NCBI GenBank assembly: GCA_036924285.1
Contig: JAYKYS010000002.1
Span: 35,696,501 to 35,760,500, forward strand
Reading direction: 5' to 3'
DNA from: Asterella californica
Lineage: Eukaryota; Streptophyta; Marchantiopsida; Marchantiales; Aytoniaceae
Length of the DNA: 64,000 nucleotides
A program made the position numbers and the translations under genes. The notes beneath the pieces are model-generated. The model made no database searches and was not told where the DNA came from. It was given only the letters and a program-made list of their open reading frames with translations. Numbering within the stretch: the first letter of the stretch is position 1; each line of letters begins with the position of its first letter. Below are positions 12,205 to 23,837 of this stretch, in pieces.

Positions 12205-12982
12205 AAACTGCAGTGCGGCCATCCAGCAGTAGCACAAATAAACCAGAGACTGTTGACAAGGGACCACTTAGAGGCTCCAACTTCATAGATTTTGAAATGG
12301 AACCGACTTATATGTTGCAAGACACCACTATGATTTGGAGAATGTTTATCTCCAGCACCGTCCACCATTTAGATCTCCTTTTCGGTTGGTATCGGTTATT
12401 CCAACTTCGAATCTGCATACCGCGGGCTATCTTCATCAAGAAGCAGGGACTCCGCGACACTACCTTGGCCTCCGGTAAATCGACTCCTTGCAGCCTAGAT
12501 TCATCGAGCCTGCAGGTGGTTTAGATCGTCTGCATACGTTTGCACCTGTAGAGGTACTCGGGAAACGCGGCCAATATACCAGTAGAAATGGACGCTGATC
12601 GTAATCCCCCTGTAAACCAAAGGATTACTGAACACTTTCTCCAGTAAGCTTTACAGCCTGTCGTCATTCCTTCCTCCAGCTTATGTAAATTGCCAGTCCA
12701 TGAAAGCACTAGAAAGGCAGAAGATTCCGTCGGTAATACCGCAATCTTCGTCTTTCTATCCATTCCATAATTTGTTCATTCAGCCGTCTGTCCACAAAGT
12801 CGAACCACATGTTCTTCGGACTTCCATTGAGTCCCACTTCCATTAAGGGACCTCACCTACCGTGCATACGGATTACAAAAGTCGACAATTTTCATTTCCA
12901 GAACAAAAACGGGCTTACATAAGTTCCACTTCGACAACTGAGTCTAGCCGATACTGCAACTTCATGCAACGCCAGCCTATAA
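12205..12982. other. Region downstream of APC2
   Basis: This contains the presumed APC2 3' UTR and intergenic DNA. Short frames on both strands (12201-12524 plus, 12521-12763 minus) have no recognisable domain. Confidence 0.4.
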
Positions 12983-15900
12983 TTATCTCCGCCTGTAGGA
13001 ACCCTCCCGAAATTCGAGCTTTTCCTCCGAGACAAGTCGTGCAAGAAATCCTTGCAACTGAGCAAGCGATTTATCGTATGGTGGATCGGACACAAACATC
13101 TGTAGCAACAAGTGCGGCAAATTTAGCGAGTGGTTTTCTTAATAATACCCAAGGCGGTTTCTGTTGCAAGGAGCATATAGTCCAACCAAGTAGGAAAAAC
13201 TCACTTTCAACATGTTGTGTATCCGGTCAAGTGGCAAGGACTCGAAATTTGTCAGCATTCCCACCACATAAGACTGCCACAACGTCAAGCAGTGTTAAAC
13301 GTCAGAAAAGGTCACGTCCATGCAAGGTTAATCCGACGTGCATTGTCAGCTTCCTCTATCGTGACGAGTTGAGCGGGAGTTTCAACGAAAGAAGTGTCAA
13401 GGAACCAAGTCACCACACTGGATATCCTACAACTAGCATTCGTTGGCTATAGACTAATCTTTAGCATCAGGCTTGACGTGCACAGAACAATACCTCAAAG
13501 ACATTCATTTCTTGCTGCCACTGATCTTCCATCGAGGCCACAGCACTTTCTCCTTCTTCTTCTCCCAAAAGTGGCAATGCTGAGTCTCCTGCTGCTGCCT
13601 GACCCGCCGTACTTTTCCCTACCTCACCAATATTTTCAACAATTGTGTACGACCAGTCCCCGTCCCTTGGTCCAGGTGACTCAACCAGAACGCCCTACAT
13701 TGAACATTGTACACAGCTCCATAGGTTACTATCGGTAAATACCATGACAACGGAATGCACCCTGTAACAAAGTCCGAACCCTGAAGCAGATTGTGAACTT
13801 CTCTGATGATTCTACTGTCCACTTTAGAGCGAAGTCTCAGTAAGGTCTGGTTAACGACCGCTCAGCCGAGCACTGACCTGGTTCACCCAGAGCATAATTC
13901 GTCGGCGCAGCGTTGCTAGAGGTACACCTACGGCCTGAGCGAGGTCGGAGGCTAGCCACCTGCGAAAGGTCAACGTTACGGATAACTACACCGTACATTA
14001 CAATCGCATGAGAAAAACTCAACTCGCTAAAATTCAATCTCTGAACAAGTCTAGCTACTTACTAACGCAGATAGTACCTTGATTGAGATTCGAACTGCAT
14101 GATGATGGAGGCATGTAGTGGTGACACCACAAACTGACTAGATCGGTCCTCGAATTGCAACTCCAACTGACGAACAACACAATTTTGGGCACGTTTTAAT
14201 GGACGTAAGAACCACGAGTTACCCGTCGCAGAACCCACGAAAGACTAGGCACCTCTGCTACTATCATACGGCGGATAACCACTTGAAAATGAGACCGTGG
14301 TTGCGGCACCTCAGCTCAAGGAACATCACAGCTTTGACACTGTGTGGGCCATTAAGCAAAGTCTAGAACCTCCCTTTTACCCAAGGGAGCTCCAAACACA
14401 ACTGCGTGGGCATCTCGTGTACCTTGACTGTTCCGAGGTGCTTTTTCCATTGCAGCTTTCTCGGAGCCTTAAGAGCATGATATCTTTGTGCATATTCATC
14501 AAGAATATGCTCCACACCTTCTGGTACCTTTATTGTCTCAGCCTGCAACGTTGAAGACGTGCCAAACGAAGAGGAAGTTGAATACGAAGTTGATAAGCTA
14601 AAAAGTACTGGTTGTATCCCGTATTGTACGGGGCAATTTCCCTAAGAAGATCTCAATGCAATGTAAAGTACGACGAAGACAAAGAGGTCATGGAAGTAAA
14701 GAAACCTGAATCTGTCAAATCCCTAAACGTTGCAGCGCAAATAAGTGAGGAAGTCAAGATCAACATATGAGGGATTACGAACGGTGGGCTAAAGATACTA
14801 CACCTGGAAAGGGGGCCAGAAAAGTGCTGAAATGATGGTAGAATCAACCATGTCCAAGGTCAATTCCTGTTCAACTTTTCCAGTTCCAATATTCGCTTCA
14901 CCAGACTCTTGACTTGTTGAAGTGGGCATCCGAGAACGTATTTGTGAGACTGCAGGATCGCTACTTGACTTGGAGGCCTTGATATTCGAATTTATTCTTT
15001 TCGAGTCAGCAACATCCTTCAACATGATCTCACAACTATGCATGTTGCTCTCTCCAAACCGTAGCTGTTCAGCAAAAGACAGGAACTGTTAACCAGCGAC
15101 GAAATGTTCACATCAGGGAAGAAGCGAAGAAATTATCCACTTGTAACATGGAGAAGGGAGTGTATCCTCACTTTCGAGACAGCAGTTACGCCTGAAACAA
15201 GACCAGCCCATGGCACTACTTACTTTCAGAAGCTCGAGTGTTCGGATATTGCGGTCAGTGTCGTAATCAGACTTATTGAGCAGTTTCTCGGCTAGCATAA
15301 CACGATACTCATTGACAAATAGTTCCTTGGATCCATAGATCCCAACAAGAATGCCAATAATATCCATGAGTCTCCTGCTCTTGCTGGTCCGTGATGGATC
15401 CGCATCAACGGGATCGGGCTCCCAGCTGCACCCGTGCATGACAACTGATGATGAAAAGACGTATACTAAAAGGAACGCTTTCAAAGTCAGGATAGTCAAT
15501 AGCGTGATAGAAACTATGAGAGACGTGCTGCATCTGGCCAGCATGGTTGGCAGCTATAGACTCGCTTGAATATCCACATTCAAATAATTATACAGACTTC
15601 AAATACTGGCTGGAAGTAAAATATACCGCTCAGCAGCAGCCCATGCCTCATCCCCATCGACGTCTCCATCATCTTCGCTATCAGCATTTTCTAAGGAAGA
15701 TGCCCCTCTGCTGAGCTCCTCAAGCAGACTTTCGCCAACACCTCCAAGTCCACCAGAACCACCGGGGCCGGCATCATCTGTAAGCATAGTCACGATACAA
15801 CGGATTGTGTCTTTTCTACCGCGAAGATACTCCTTGATTGGTTCCCCTACAGCCTCCAGGACTACACCTGTTGGATCTAAAGTGCGGAGTGCTTTGATGG

Positions 15901-18900
15901 TCGATATATACTGTAGCAAGATATCGGTGGTAGCTGCTCCAGCGGTAAGTAATCGCTGCTTCAGAGCATCTCGGAACGAATCTACTAGCTTTGCGTGGTC
16001 TCCTGTGTTCGCTAAACACTGCTTCAGATCCTCAATAGCGGCTAAACTGCACAAATGAAGGTGGCAAAGAGATTATTCACAAGATCCTACACACATGAAC
16101 GATATTCTAGGACGAGGCCGCCATCAAAGTAATGTTGAGTGCCCAATCTCACCAGCAGAAACATCTATCCTCGCCATATGTTAAATCCACAAGCCCCATA
16201 GTTACCTTTCAGGAAAGTCCACAATGATGTCAAAAAGCTCGCTGACTCTAAGGTCTCCTAGAGTCTCGTTAGCAAACGACTGGAGCCTGGAGCGCCACCT
16301 TACTGTACCCTCACTCAAAATCTCATCGGTGCCGTGAGTTGTTTGGACAGCAGCTGAGGGAGTTATTACTGAACTAGAACTAGAACCAGAACCAGAGAAG
16401 GCAAGGATTACAGAAAGGAAGCGGAGGGGAACAGCCTGCATCGACAAATCCATATGCATGAATTATACAACAATCGGCATAATGGAGAAGGGATGCTATA
16501 TATGCTGCCTGTACAGACCGAGGCGGAGAAAACTGGGTTATATATGTTGTCCTCTGAACGATCTACACAGGTCGGGCAACCCAGTGACGAGAGTAAATTC
16601 CTGTGATACGAACTCGTGAGATATCGGGAGCAAATGTGCATGTCACGTCCTAGTGAATCTAACCTCGCGAGAGAATCACCTCAATCCAACGCCTGACAGG
16701 TCGCAGAACAGGCTTTTCATAGCGTTTGGTAGCTACGGCATGAATTTTTGCCTGCAGGAAAAGAACAGAGATGGCATCCTTTCTTAGTTTTCATTAAAAC
16801 ATGAAAGACAGAAATGTCAGCGATGTAAAATGATGTAAGCGAACGACGCTACTGTACCGACTATGTCCTACGCACCCTTCAGAAAGAACTGTCAACCTAA
16901 AACCTTTACAACCTAAAAAATGGAAGGCAACTGTGTTTGCGGAAGATTAGGGGAAATGAAGCTCGTCGAATTGAACACTGAGCTTACTTTAAGAAGAGAG
17001 TATATTGACGAAGCGTATCCCTCCTCACTCATGGATGCGAAACCAAGCTCTCTAAGACGTCTCACAACATCGCCAACTTCTTTAACCCAATCTTCTCCAA
17101 CAACTTCAACCACCTCATTCAGGGCCGTACCTACTCCTGATCTTAAATCGCTTGCTTCTGAAATTTCGACTTCCTCCATTTGCTGGTCGGCGTCATCATC
17201 GCCATTGGCTCTTTTACCAAATAAACTTCCGCTTCCACTCACATCCATATCCTCAACATACATCGATGTTCGGCTGCTGCTCGGAACACTCTCCATGTCA
17301 TCATCTTGTCCACTCCGGTTACTAGTACTATCTGTACAATCTTCGTCGTCATCGATTTCACCGATTCCATGGGGGCTCCGACTGGAACGTTGCTTTTTAC
17401 CGAAAGTACTGAACTCCTCTAAACGAGCTTTGAAGTACAAGTTCATGACCTCTGAAACAAGATGTGTATAATCAGTTTCAGACGTGTAAATCAGACCAAA
17501 ACATTAGAGCATCCTGCGGCAACTCTACCCCCAGTAAGAATGTACAACAGAAAACAAATGCTTGACATGATCGTAAAGCCTGTCCTTGAAGTTTCTCACC
17601 TGACATATACTTTGGAGCAGTTGTAAGGAGCATAGCACTCACACTAGTTTGATACTGCGAAAATAAGGCAACTCCCGAATTCGTCCTACTCTTGGTGCTA
17701 CCATCTCTACCTCCTGCACCAGTGCCCCGGAAATCAAAGTTGAAAACATGTGCAAGCACAGATAAACAGTCTTCTTGTGATGATTTCGCAGCACAGATCT
17801 CGGCCAATGCTCGGGGAAGTGTTGTTTCGACCCAGTTATTAAGCTGCATCAACGGTCGAAGGTTAATACTCCTCTGCCTCACTGAGTCCCAAATACACTG
17901 GCGGCAGAAGTTTGGACCATGAAAGTACCCACCACACGCTGCAAGACCATAATCAGATAACATCACCCCTGTATTATGCTTCCCGCAGGCGCTCACATCT
18001 ACGTCAGACCTCTTATCTTAACCAGCCATACCCGGAGTACCGCGAATGACATAAAAGGTCTTTCTAGACCGCTTGGATATCAGCCTCCAATCAACAAAAC
18101 CTTCAGCATTTCGAGAATTAAGAACCCTGACAAACGCCCAAAATGGGTACAATAAAGTACCTCAGCTACAACCTATTACTCGGGTAATAGGTATAAAGGG
18201 GTCAGCGTTGATTCAAGTACCTTAGTGGTGCTGGCAGTACTGCGTTTGGACACGCTTTTGAGTTTAGGGAACTCGACAAAATGCTGTAAGAATTTGGGTA
18301 AAAATTCTTGCTTGAAACTCCTCTGAAGTTCACAGAAGACAATCGTCGGTCAAAGAGCTGTCGGGAAAGTCTTCCTATGACTGCCAGCACATTGGCACAT
18401 GGAAGTACATACTCCCAGAGAAAGTACTGAAAAACAACGGTGAGAAACATGGACAAGACCCACAACCCCAGAAAAATGGATGGATCGAGGTGAGGTACCG
18501 TGAGAGATTCACTGCTTGTTGCTAGACAGGAAGCACAAGAACTAATTATCATTAACATTCTACAGCGAGTAGTTCTATCATGGAGAAGCCAGGTTCTTCA
18601 GGCCTTCTGGATGTCACGAAAAAAGTAAAAGCGCAACTACCTCCTTAATCTCTGCACGAAGTCTCCATCAAAATGCATCAACCTGACCTTTTAGAGCTTA
18701 CAAATTCACATTTAGCTCCCCACGTATGTGAGGCACATACTTCTTTTCTCATGCAAGGTTTGAGTACGTAACTTTTGGCAGCGAAACTTTTATCAGAAAT
18801 TTTATCACTTTTAGCAGAAATTTACCACCAACATTGTTCGCAACTCTGAACCTATCGAAGGCGGAGCTATATACAGTACACCGAATGTAAAGCTGTAAGG

Positions 18901-19291
18901 TGAACACAATCCAACTAAAGCAAGAAACCGACACCACTACTGAATACCGAAAAACTCGAACAGCACTGATACTAAAACGATATTCCGCAATTCAAGCTAC
19001 TCATCAAGGAAACAGGTGCTAATCACGTACCTCCAGAGCATCAAGGAAATGGCCCGCAACCAAATGTGCCAAGCCCTGATTTCCAAGTACCAGCACACTG
19101 TTGGCCCACTCGGTCTTGTCTGCTTCCGACCACAGCAAGGCAATCCCTCCACCGGATTGTAGCAAAGAGTCCGACATCTCCGAAAAGGCAATCCACGCCT
19201 CTGCTGTTCTCTGCAGCTGAGCTGCATCCAGGACATTCATAGTACCTGTAATGTCCATCATCGTCCCTGTCCCTACTGCTACCTCTCCCAT
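12983..19291 (-). CDS. APC2: Anaphase-promoting complex subunit 2 (cullin-like), 15 exons
   Basis: APC2 is the cullin-family scaffold of the APC/C ubiquitin ligase and binds the RING subunit APC11 to ubiquitinate mitotic cyclins and securin. I rebuilt 995 codons from 15 phase-consistent GT-AG exons (minus): 19291-19031, 18322-18221, 17897-17600, 17451-16988, 16751-16680, 16435-16206, 16046-15627, 15425-15224, 15064-14804, 14542-14423, 14166-14078, 13959-13878, 13694-13494, 13273-13205, 13099-12983. Diagnostic stretches are IKALRTLDPTGVVLEAVGEP and YLRGRKDTIRCIVTMLTD (exon 7), WEPDPVDADPSR and NEYRVMLAEKLLNKSDYDTD (exon 8), and HALKAPRKLQWKKHLGTVK (exon 10). The C-terminal winged helix is in exons 12-15 (LAQAVGVPLATLRRRI, GMLTNFESLPLDRIHNMLK, DPPYDKSLAQLQGFLARL). 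The start ATG at 19291 is the first in exon 1. At 995 aa it is longer than Arabidopsis APC2 (about 865); the extra length is in acidic and Ser-rich linkers of exon 4 and a Gly-rich stretch of exon 7. No stop or frameshift is seen, so it should be functional. The least certain junctions are exons 1-3. Confidence 0.95.
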
Positions 19292-19870
19292 TCAACTACT
19301 CACTCGTAGGTCATATTGGCTCAGCCACCGGTACCTAAGACCCGACGGCTTCCAAGCCTAAAGATTGTGCTCCAGCGACGATATCACTCATATTTCACAG
19401 CAGCAGCTGCTGGTACTTTACTTCCATCCGCATCGTGAACCAATTTCACAATTTATGCCCATTTTCTCGTGACACCGGTCACGTCACAACAATTCTCTGA
19501 CGCTATTCCGGCAACGCAATGGTCTTGTCAGAAACACAATGAAGTCCATAAGCACAAATCGAACCAACCAGTTTTCGCATTTCACATCCTCTCACTTCAT
19601 ATATTCTAAGGAGATGGAATAATGGATGATCAATATTTGAATGCGGGAAGGATCAGCAGACGATCCGTGCTGTCTCGGGCGCGAAACTACAGGTTCAGCG
19701 CCTCCTTACTCGAACTTACCGGTTACCGGTTACTTCCAGCGGTGCGGTACAGAGACAGCGAGAGAGCGTTGTCCACAGTATGGGCAAATTGTGAAAACTT
19801 CACAGATTACGCTTCTTTCGTTTTCCCTTCGATCCTTCTGGGAGAACCTTCTCGATCACGATTATATTAA
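19292..19870. promoter_or_regulatory. APC2 upstream region
   Basis: The 0.6 kb between the APC2 start codon and the left terminus of the Harbinger element must hold its 5' UTR and core promoter. No convincing TATA box or defined motif stands out. The nearest transposon end is only about 580 bp from the start codon. Confidence 0.4.
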
Positions 19871-20243
19871 GGGGTGTCAAAGTTACGGGCCGTGAGGATT
19901 ATTCGCGTTTCCCCGGGTTGTATTAACGGACAACGGTCATGTCAGTCGCGGGTAGCTCCGGAGGTATCCGCAGAAATGGCCCGCGGCTCTCATCCTTCTG
20001 ACAGTAACAGTCTTGTCCGTGAATTAAATATTCACATGTACTTACATAAGATGAAAACAGTACATGGTTACGTTGCAGTACTTCGCGCCTCCTTGAAATT
20101 GAAATCAAAAACTCATCTATTTTGAGAGGGAATTTTAGGTTTCGCGGAGACTTCCTTGACGTCTTCTGTGCTGATCTAACTTCTCCCGACGCCTTCCTTC
20201 TGCTCTGATCGAAGTTCGACTAGACAACGTCGTTCTCATCGAA

Positions 20244-21640
20244 GTGAAAATCTTAATTCTAATTATACCACGAGTTTCTGACAGAAAACTTTTGTTGAAA
20301 ACTATAGAGGACATTGTGGAGATGCGAGTGATGTTAGCTTTCTCGAGTTCGGATGAATCTGCCGAGAATGATACGGAGAGTGAGATTGAAAGTGAAATGA
20401 ACGAAGACGTCGCGAAAGAGGAGGCTGATTTGAGAAAAGAGGAGAATATGGAGAAAGTGATAAATTCTTTCGACGACGATGGGGGGTTAGATTCTGATTC
20501 TGACGAAGAATTTATCGAATTGTATCGAGTTTTATCCACTTCTCGATATTTAGAAAGACAATATCAGTTCACTTTTTTTAAGAGCAAAGATTTCTACAAA
20601 AATTACTTTGAGAATCTTCCGGATGATTCTTTTAGACAGCTAACCAGGATGGATAGACGTAGTTTTTCCAGATTAGTTGATATAGTGGAAACTCATTCCA
20701 TTTTTTATAATCAAGCTCGGGTGAAACAAGCTCCTGTGTCTTTACAAGTAGCAGTTGCATTGGATCGATTTGACCATAATGACAACGGTGCTGCTCTAGG
20801 TCGTTCTCTGCTTCTCTGAGGGATTGGACACGGGACTATGGTGCTTTACACGAAAAGAGTGATGCAAGCTTTAGAATCTACACTTGGAGGGTACATTCAG
20901 TGGCCAAATCGTGAGAAAAGAATAGCAATCTCTGAAGTCTTTGCCTCGAAAGGATTTCTGGGTTGTATAGGATTGATAGATGGCACTTTACTACCTTTGT
21001 CTCAGAGACCTCGGTTTGATGGAGAGACTTACTATGACAGGAAGTGTAACTATTCTATGAACGCGCAAGTGGTTTGTTGTCACAGGAAAAAAAATTTCTT
21101 CTTATTTGCAGGTATGTCAGGAAGCTGCCAAGATACATGTTTGTGCAAGTCTCCTCTCTGGAAACACATCGACAACAAGAGTCCATTGTTTGAGAGAGAT
21201 CAATATTTACTCGGTGACTCAGGATATTCGTCATTGCGGCATCTCATTCCTTCATTCCGAATGGCCATATGAGATAAAGACAAGCAAGATTTTAATACAT
21301 GTTTAGCTCATGCTAGAGTCGGGAATGAGCATTGTATTGGTATACTGAAATCTCGATGGCATTCTTTGAAACAAGTTCGCACGCAGCTGAAAACTAGATC
21401 AAAAAATAGACATGTAGTGAGATGGTAGGATGTTGTGCTATGTTACACAATTTTCTATCCAGGAATCAAGACGAGTGGACGGAAGAAGACGGAGAGTTGA
21501 TCATCGAGCACGATACAAAAGAAGAGGTTCGGAGAGCGAATGTGACAAACAATACGAGTGGAGTTTTTCGACAAAATAGAATAGTACAAATTTGTCTCAC
21601 ACGTAATAGAAAACCAGGTGGTTTCTTATTCAAACCTTAG
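20244..21640 (+). pseudogene. Harbinger transposase (DDE), broken
   Basis: The product would be the DDE nuclease that cuts and joins the element ends. The frame begins MKILILIIPRVSDRKLLLKT, has an acidic stretch at residues 35-95 and a helix-turn-helix region (LTRMDRRSFSRLVDIVE). The catalytic core follows: first Asp in GLIDGTLLPL (about 20970), YYDRKCNYSMNAQVVC, second Asp in LLGDSGY (about 21213), third acidic residue in GNEHCIGILKSRW (about 21335). Breaks are a stop at 20817, an in-frame interruption near 21270 and another before 21422, so three open pieces remain. The sequence resembles the class whose closest relatives are common in fungi rather than the ALP1-type copy at 51.3 kb. Confidence 0.8.
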
Positions 21641-21649
21641 ATAGATGTA

Positions 21650-22350
21650 GATTGATTTTCATAAATACGAGGACCGGTTCATCGAGAATATGGATTAAGA
21701 TGATATTTTGTTCGCACTAGTCCGCGATTTGACCCCTGCCTCGGATTTGATGTGCTATCTTAGATATATTGTAGAGTGATTTTCATAAATACGAGGAGTA
21801 ATTTTCAGAAATACGAGGACTGGTTCATCAGGAATGTGGATTGTGCTCTCTAGATCGATCAAACCGCATCGTATCGGACTGTGCGATACGATCCGCTTCG
21901 CACTGTGTGATATAATCTTGATATGGTCCACATCGCACCGACTGCGATATGATCTCGTATCGCACTGGCTGCGATTTGACCTTGTATGGATAAAATCCGA
22001 TCGCATTAGACTGTGTGCTGAAAATCGCATGAGTGAGACTATACACCGCATTCAGTGCGATCGACAACGGTTAAATTAAGGTGATCGGCACTCAGTGCCG
22101 TTTAGTGCGATTTAAGGTTAGGGTCGCACTCAGTGCGACTCGCATACTGTAAAAAAAAAACCTGAAGTACAGTTCTCTTTCTCAAGTACTCAGTGCGACC
22201 CTAACCTTAAATCGCACTAAACACTTCGATTTAATCCTTGACTCAGTGCGACTTGCTGTGCCTTCCCCGGCTCAGTGCGACCCTAACCTTAAATCGCACT
22301 AAACACTTTGATTTAATCCCCGACTTAGTGCGACCCGCTTCTGCTAGACC
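21650..22350. repeat. Repeat block rich in TGCGAT/ATCGCA and GTGCGACCCTAACC motifs
   Basis: This lies between the two convergent genes of element A. Part one (21650-21842) is a direct duplication of TTTTCATAAATACGAGGA... Part two (21850-22075) repeats GCACTG-N-TGCGAT-type motifs on both strands. Part three (22108-22330) has one segment (AGTGCGATTTAAGGTTAGGG, about 22110) present again in inverted form at about 22190 and about 22271. It is non-coding. Confidence 0.75.
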
Positions 22351-22431
22351 TTCTGCTAAACATTCAAAAATGTGTACATAGGAGTACAAATGAATACAAG
22401 TACACAAACTTTTTATTCCGAAAAACTTCAG

Positions 22432-23612
22432 TTACATGTTATCGAGTTTCTCGATAATTTCTTTGATTTCCTCGAATGACTTTCCTGTTTTATGCAATTC
22501 CACAAACAAAGAGGTATGCCTTTTCCTACTCTGTTCCTTCTCGTGGTTTTCTCTCGATCTTTTTTTCTCTTCCAAGGAGGCCATCATGTATTCAACAAAC
22601 ACTTTCCTATACTGTGCCTTCTCTCTTATACTCTCCTCGTACAAATTCAACACTCTTCTTTTTATATTCACCCTGCTGTTGTTGACTCCGGATCTCTGAT
22701 TTCTAGACATTTCCTGCACGGACTCTGGTACTGCTCCTCGGCTCATCTCCTCTTCTCGATCTGGGCTCATCTCGTCTCGTCCACCACCTCTTTCTTCATT
22801 AATCGTTCTCTCTTCATCAATCGGACTCATTTCATCCTCATCGCAGTGAGAAATATCCATATCTCCATCGTCTTCTTCAGGCTGCAATGTACTATCTGAT
22901 CGAGGAAGAGTACTCTCTGCTTGAAACTGAGAATCATATCCCATAAATTCTTCTTCTGACGAAATCTCAAATGCAAGAATAGCGAGAGGATCAATGTTAG
23001 CACGACTACCAAAAACAGCATTCATACGATGATAGTGAGGACACTTCTCATTCAACTTCTCTTCTAACGTCAATCCGTGCAACATTTCATCTTCTGTCAA
23101 TCCTCCTCCCGTACTATCTTGAATCTCTTTCGCCTTCTTGTACATGTTAACGTATCTGTCAGATTTTTTTTTCAATTCTACACCTGTCACAACAGGAAAT
23201 CCATTTTTCTCAGAAAGTTGTGCCGCCATGATACCAAATACAATGGCTTTGCTCAAGCACTTTCCCGCACCAACTTTCATTTTTCGACCCGTGCAGTGCA
23301 GCAAAATTTTCTTCATCCTCGATATAAGCAACTATCTTCTCATAATCTTCTCGATTCAGACGGATGCGTGATTTCTTCAGCACCTCTGAACTTCTCGGAG
23401 CCATCACACTGCGAATATAGTCTATTTCAACATCACACTCTCCTTCATCACCTATACTCGTCACTTCATCACGTATACAGCTCATCATGTTGCTTCTGTT
23501 ATTCAAAAGACTTCGATTATTCAAACGCTTGTTCACTCGAAGATCGATCTACCACTCGCTCCACTACTTCAGGATAGATTGAATGCGGACTTCCTTTTGC
23601 GTGTCTCTCATC
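22432..23612 (-). pseudogene. Harbinger accessory Myb/SANT-like protein, one frameshift
   Basis: In PIF/Harbinger elements the second gene makes a Myb/SANT-domain protein that helps bring the transposase to the ends and nucleus. Here the minus strand gives two overlapping frames (23536-23210 and 23331-22432). The break lies near 23300, within the helix-rich domain: NREDYEKIVAYIEDEENFAA before it, GKCLSKAIVFGIMAAQLSEK and DRYVNMYKKAKEIQDSTGGG after it. A conserved module CPHYHRMNAVFGSRANIDPL follows, then an acidic linker, then a Lys/Glu-rich coiled coil at the C-terminus (residues 220-299 of the long frame). The role is assigned by position and domain layout. Confidence 0.6.
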
Positions 23613-23805
23613 ATTCTAAGTATGGCCACATTTAAGCACAATGTACTGTATACATAACACGGGTAAGTTTGAAACGCCTCCTCTTATAACCGCGGCTATA
23701 GGATGTAGTACGCCTACAAAGTTACCGGTGGCTAAACCCAGGCAATGCCCGTCGTCGAGTTATGGAAAATATTCCACCGCCCGTTATCAAATAATTCTCC
23801 TTAAC

Positions 23806-23837
23806 TTTGACACCCTCTATTAATAGAGGGTGTCAAA
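23806..23837. repeat. Perfect palindrome: two transposon termini head to head
   Basis: TTTGACACCCTCTATT is followed directly by its reverse complement, 32 bp in all. The left half is the right TIR of element A. The right half looks like the left TIR of another, otherwise unidentified element running towards 24 kb. Confidence 0.85.

Larger units (their letters stand above)
19871..23817. mobile_element. PIF/Harbinger-like DNA transposon A, near full length but broken
   Basis: The left end reads GGGGTGTCAAAGTTA at 19871. The right end, read inward, is AGGGTGTCAAAGTTA, ending about 23817. Both ends sit in TATTAA context. Between them lie a DDE transposase on + (20244-21640) and a Myb/SANT-like protein on - (22432-23612). 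That is the two-gene layout of PIF/Harbinger elements. Both genes carry frameshifts or stops, so the copy is non-autonomous now. The exact target duplication is unclear because the right end abuts a second terminus head to head. Confidence 0.75.

Noticed and set aside
12862..13452. 196-codon plus-strand ORF
   Set aside because: It lies over the last exons of APC2 on the opposite strand, which are supported by homology and splice sites; it is a shadow frame.
16920..17471. 183-codon plus-strand ORF
   Set aside because: It is antisense to APC2 exon 4, whose Ser/Asp-rich linker keeps the opposite strand open.
22100..22310. Interstitial telomere repeat (CCCTAA)
   Set aside because: CCCTAACC occurs only within a longer repeated segment and is never tandem.
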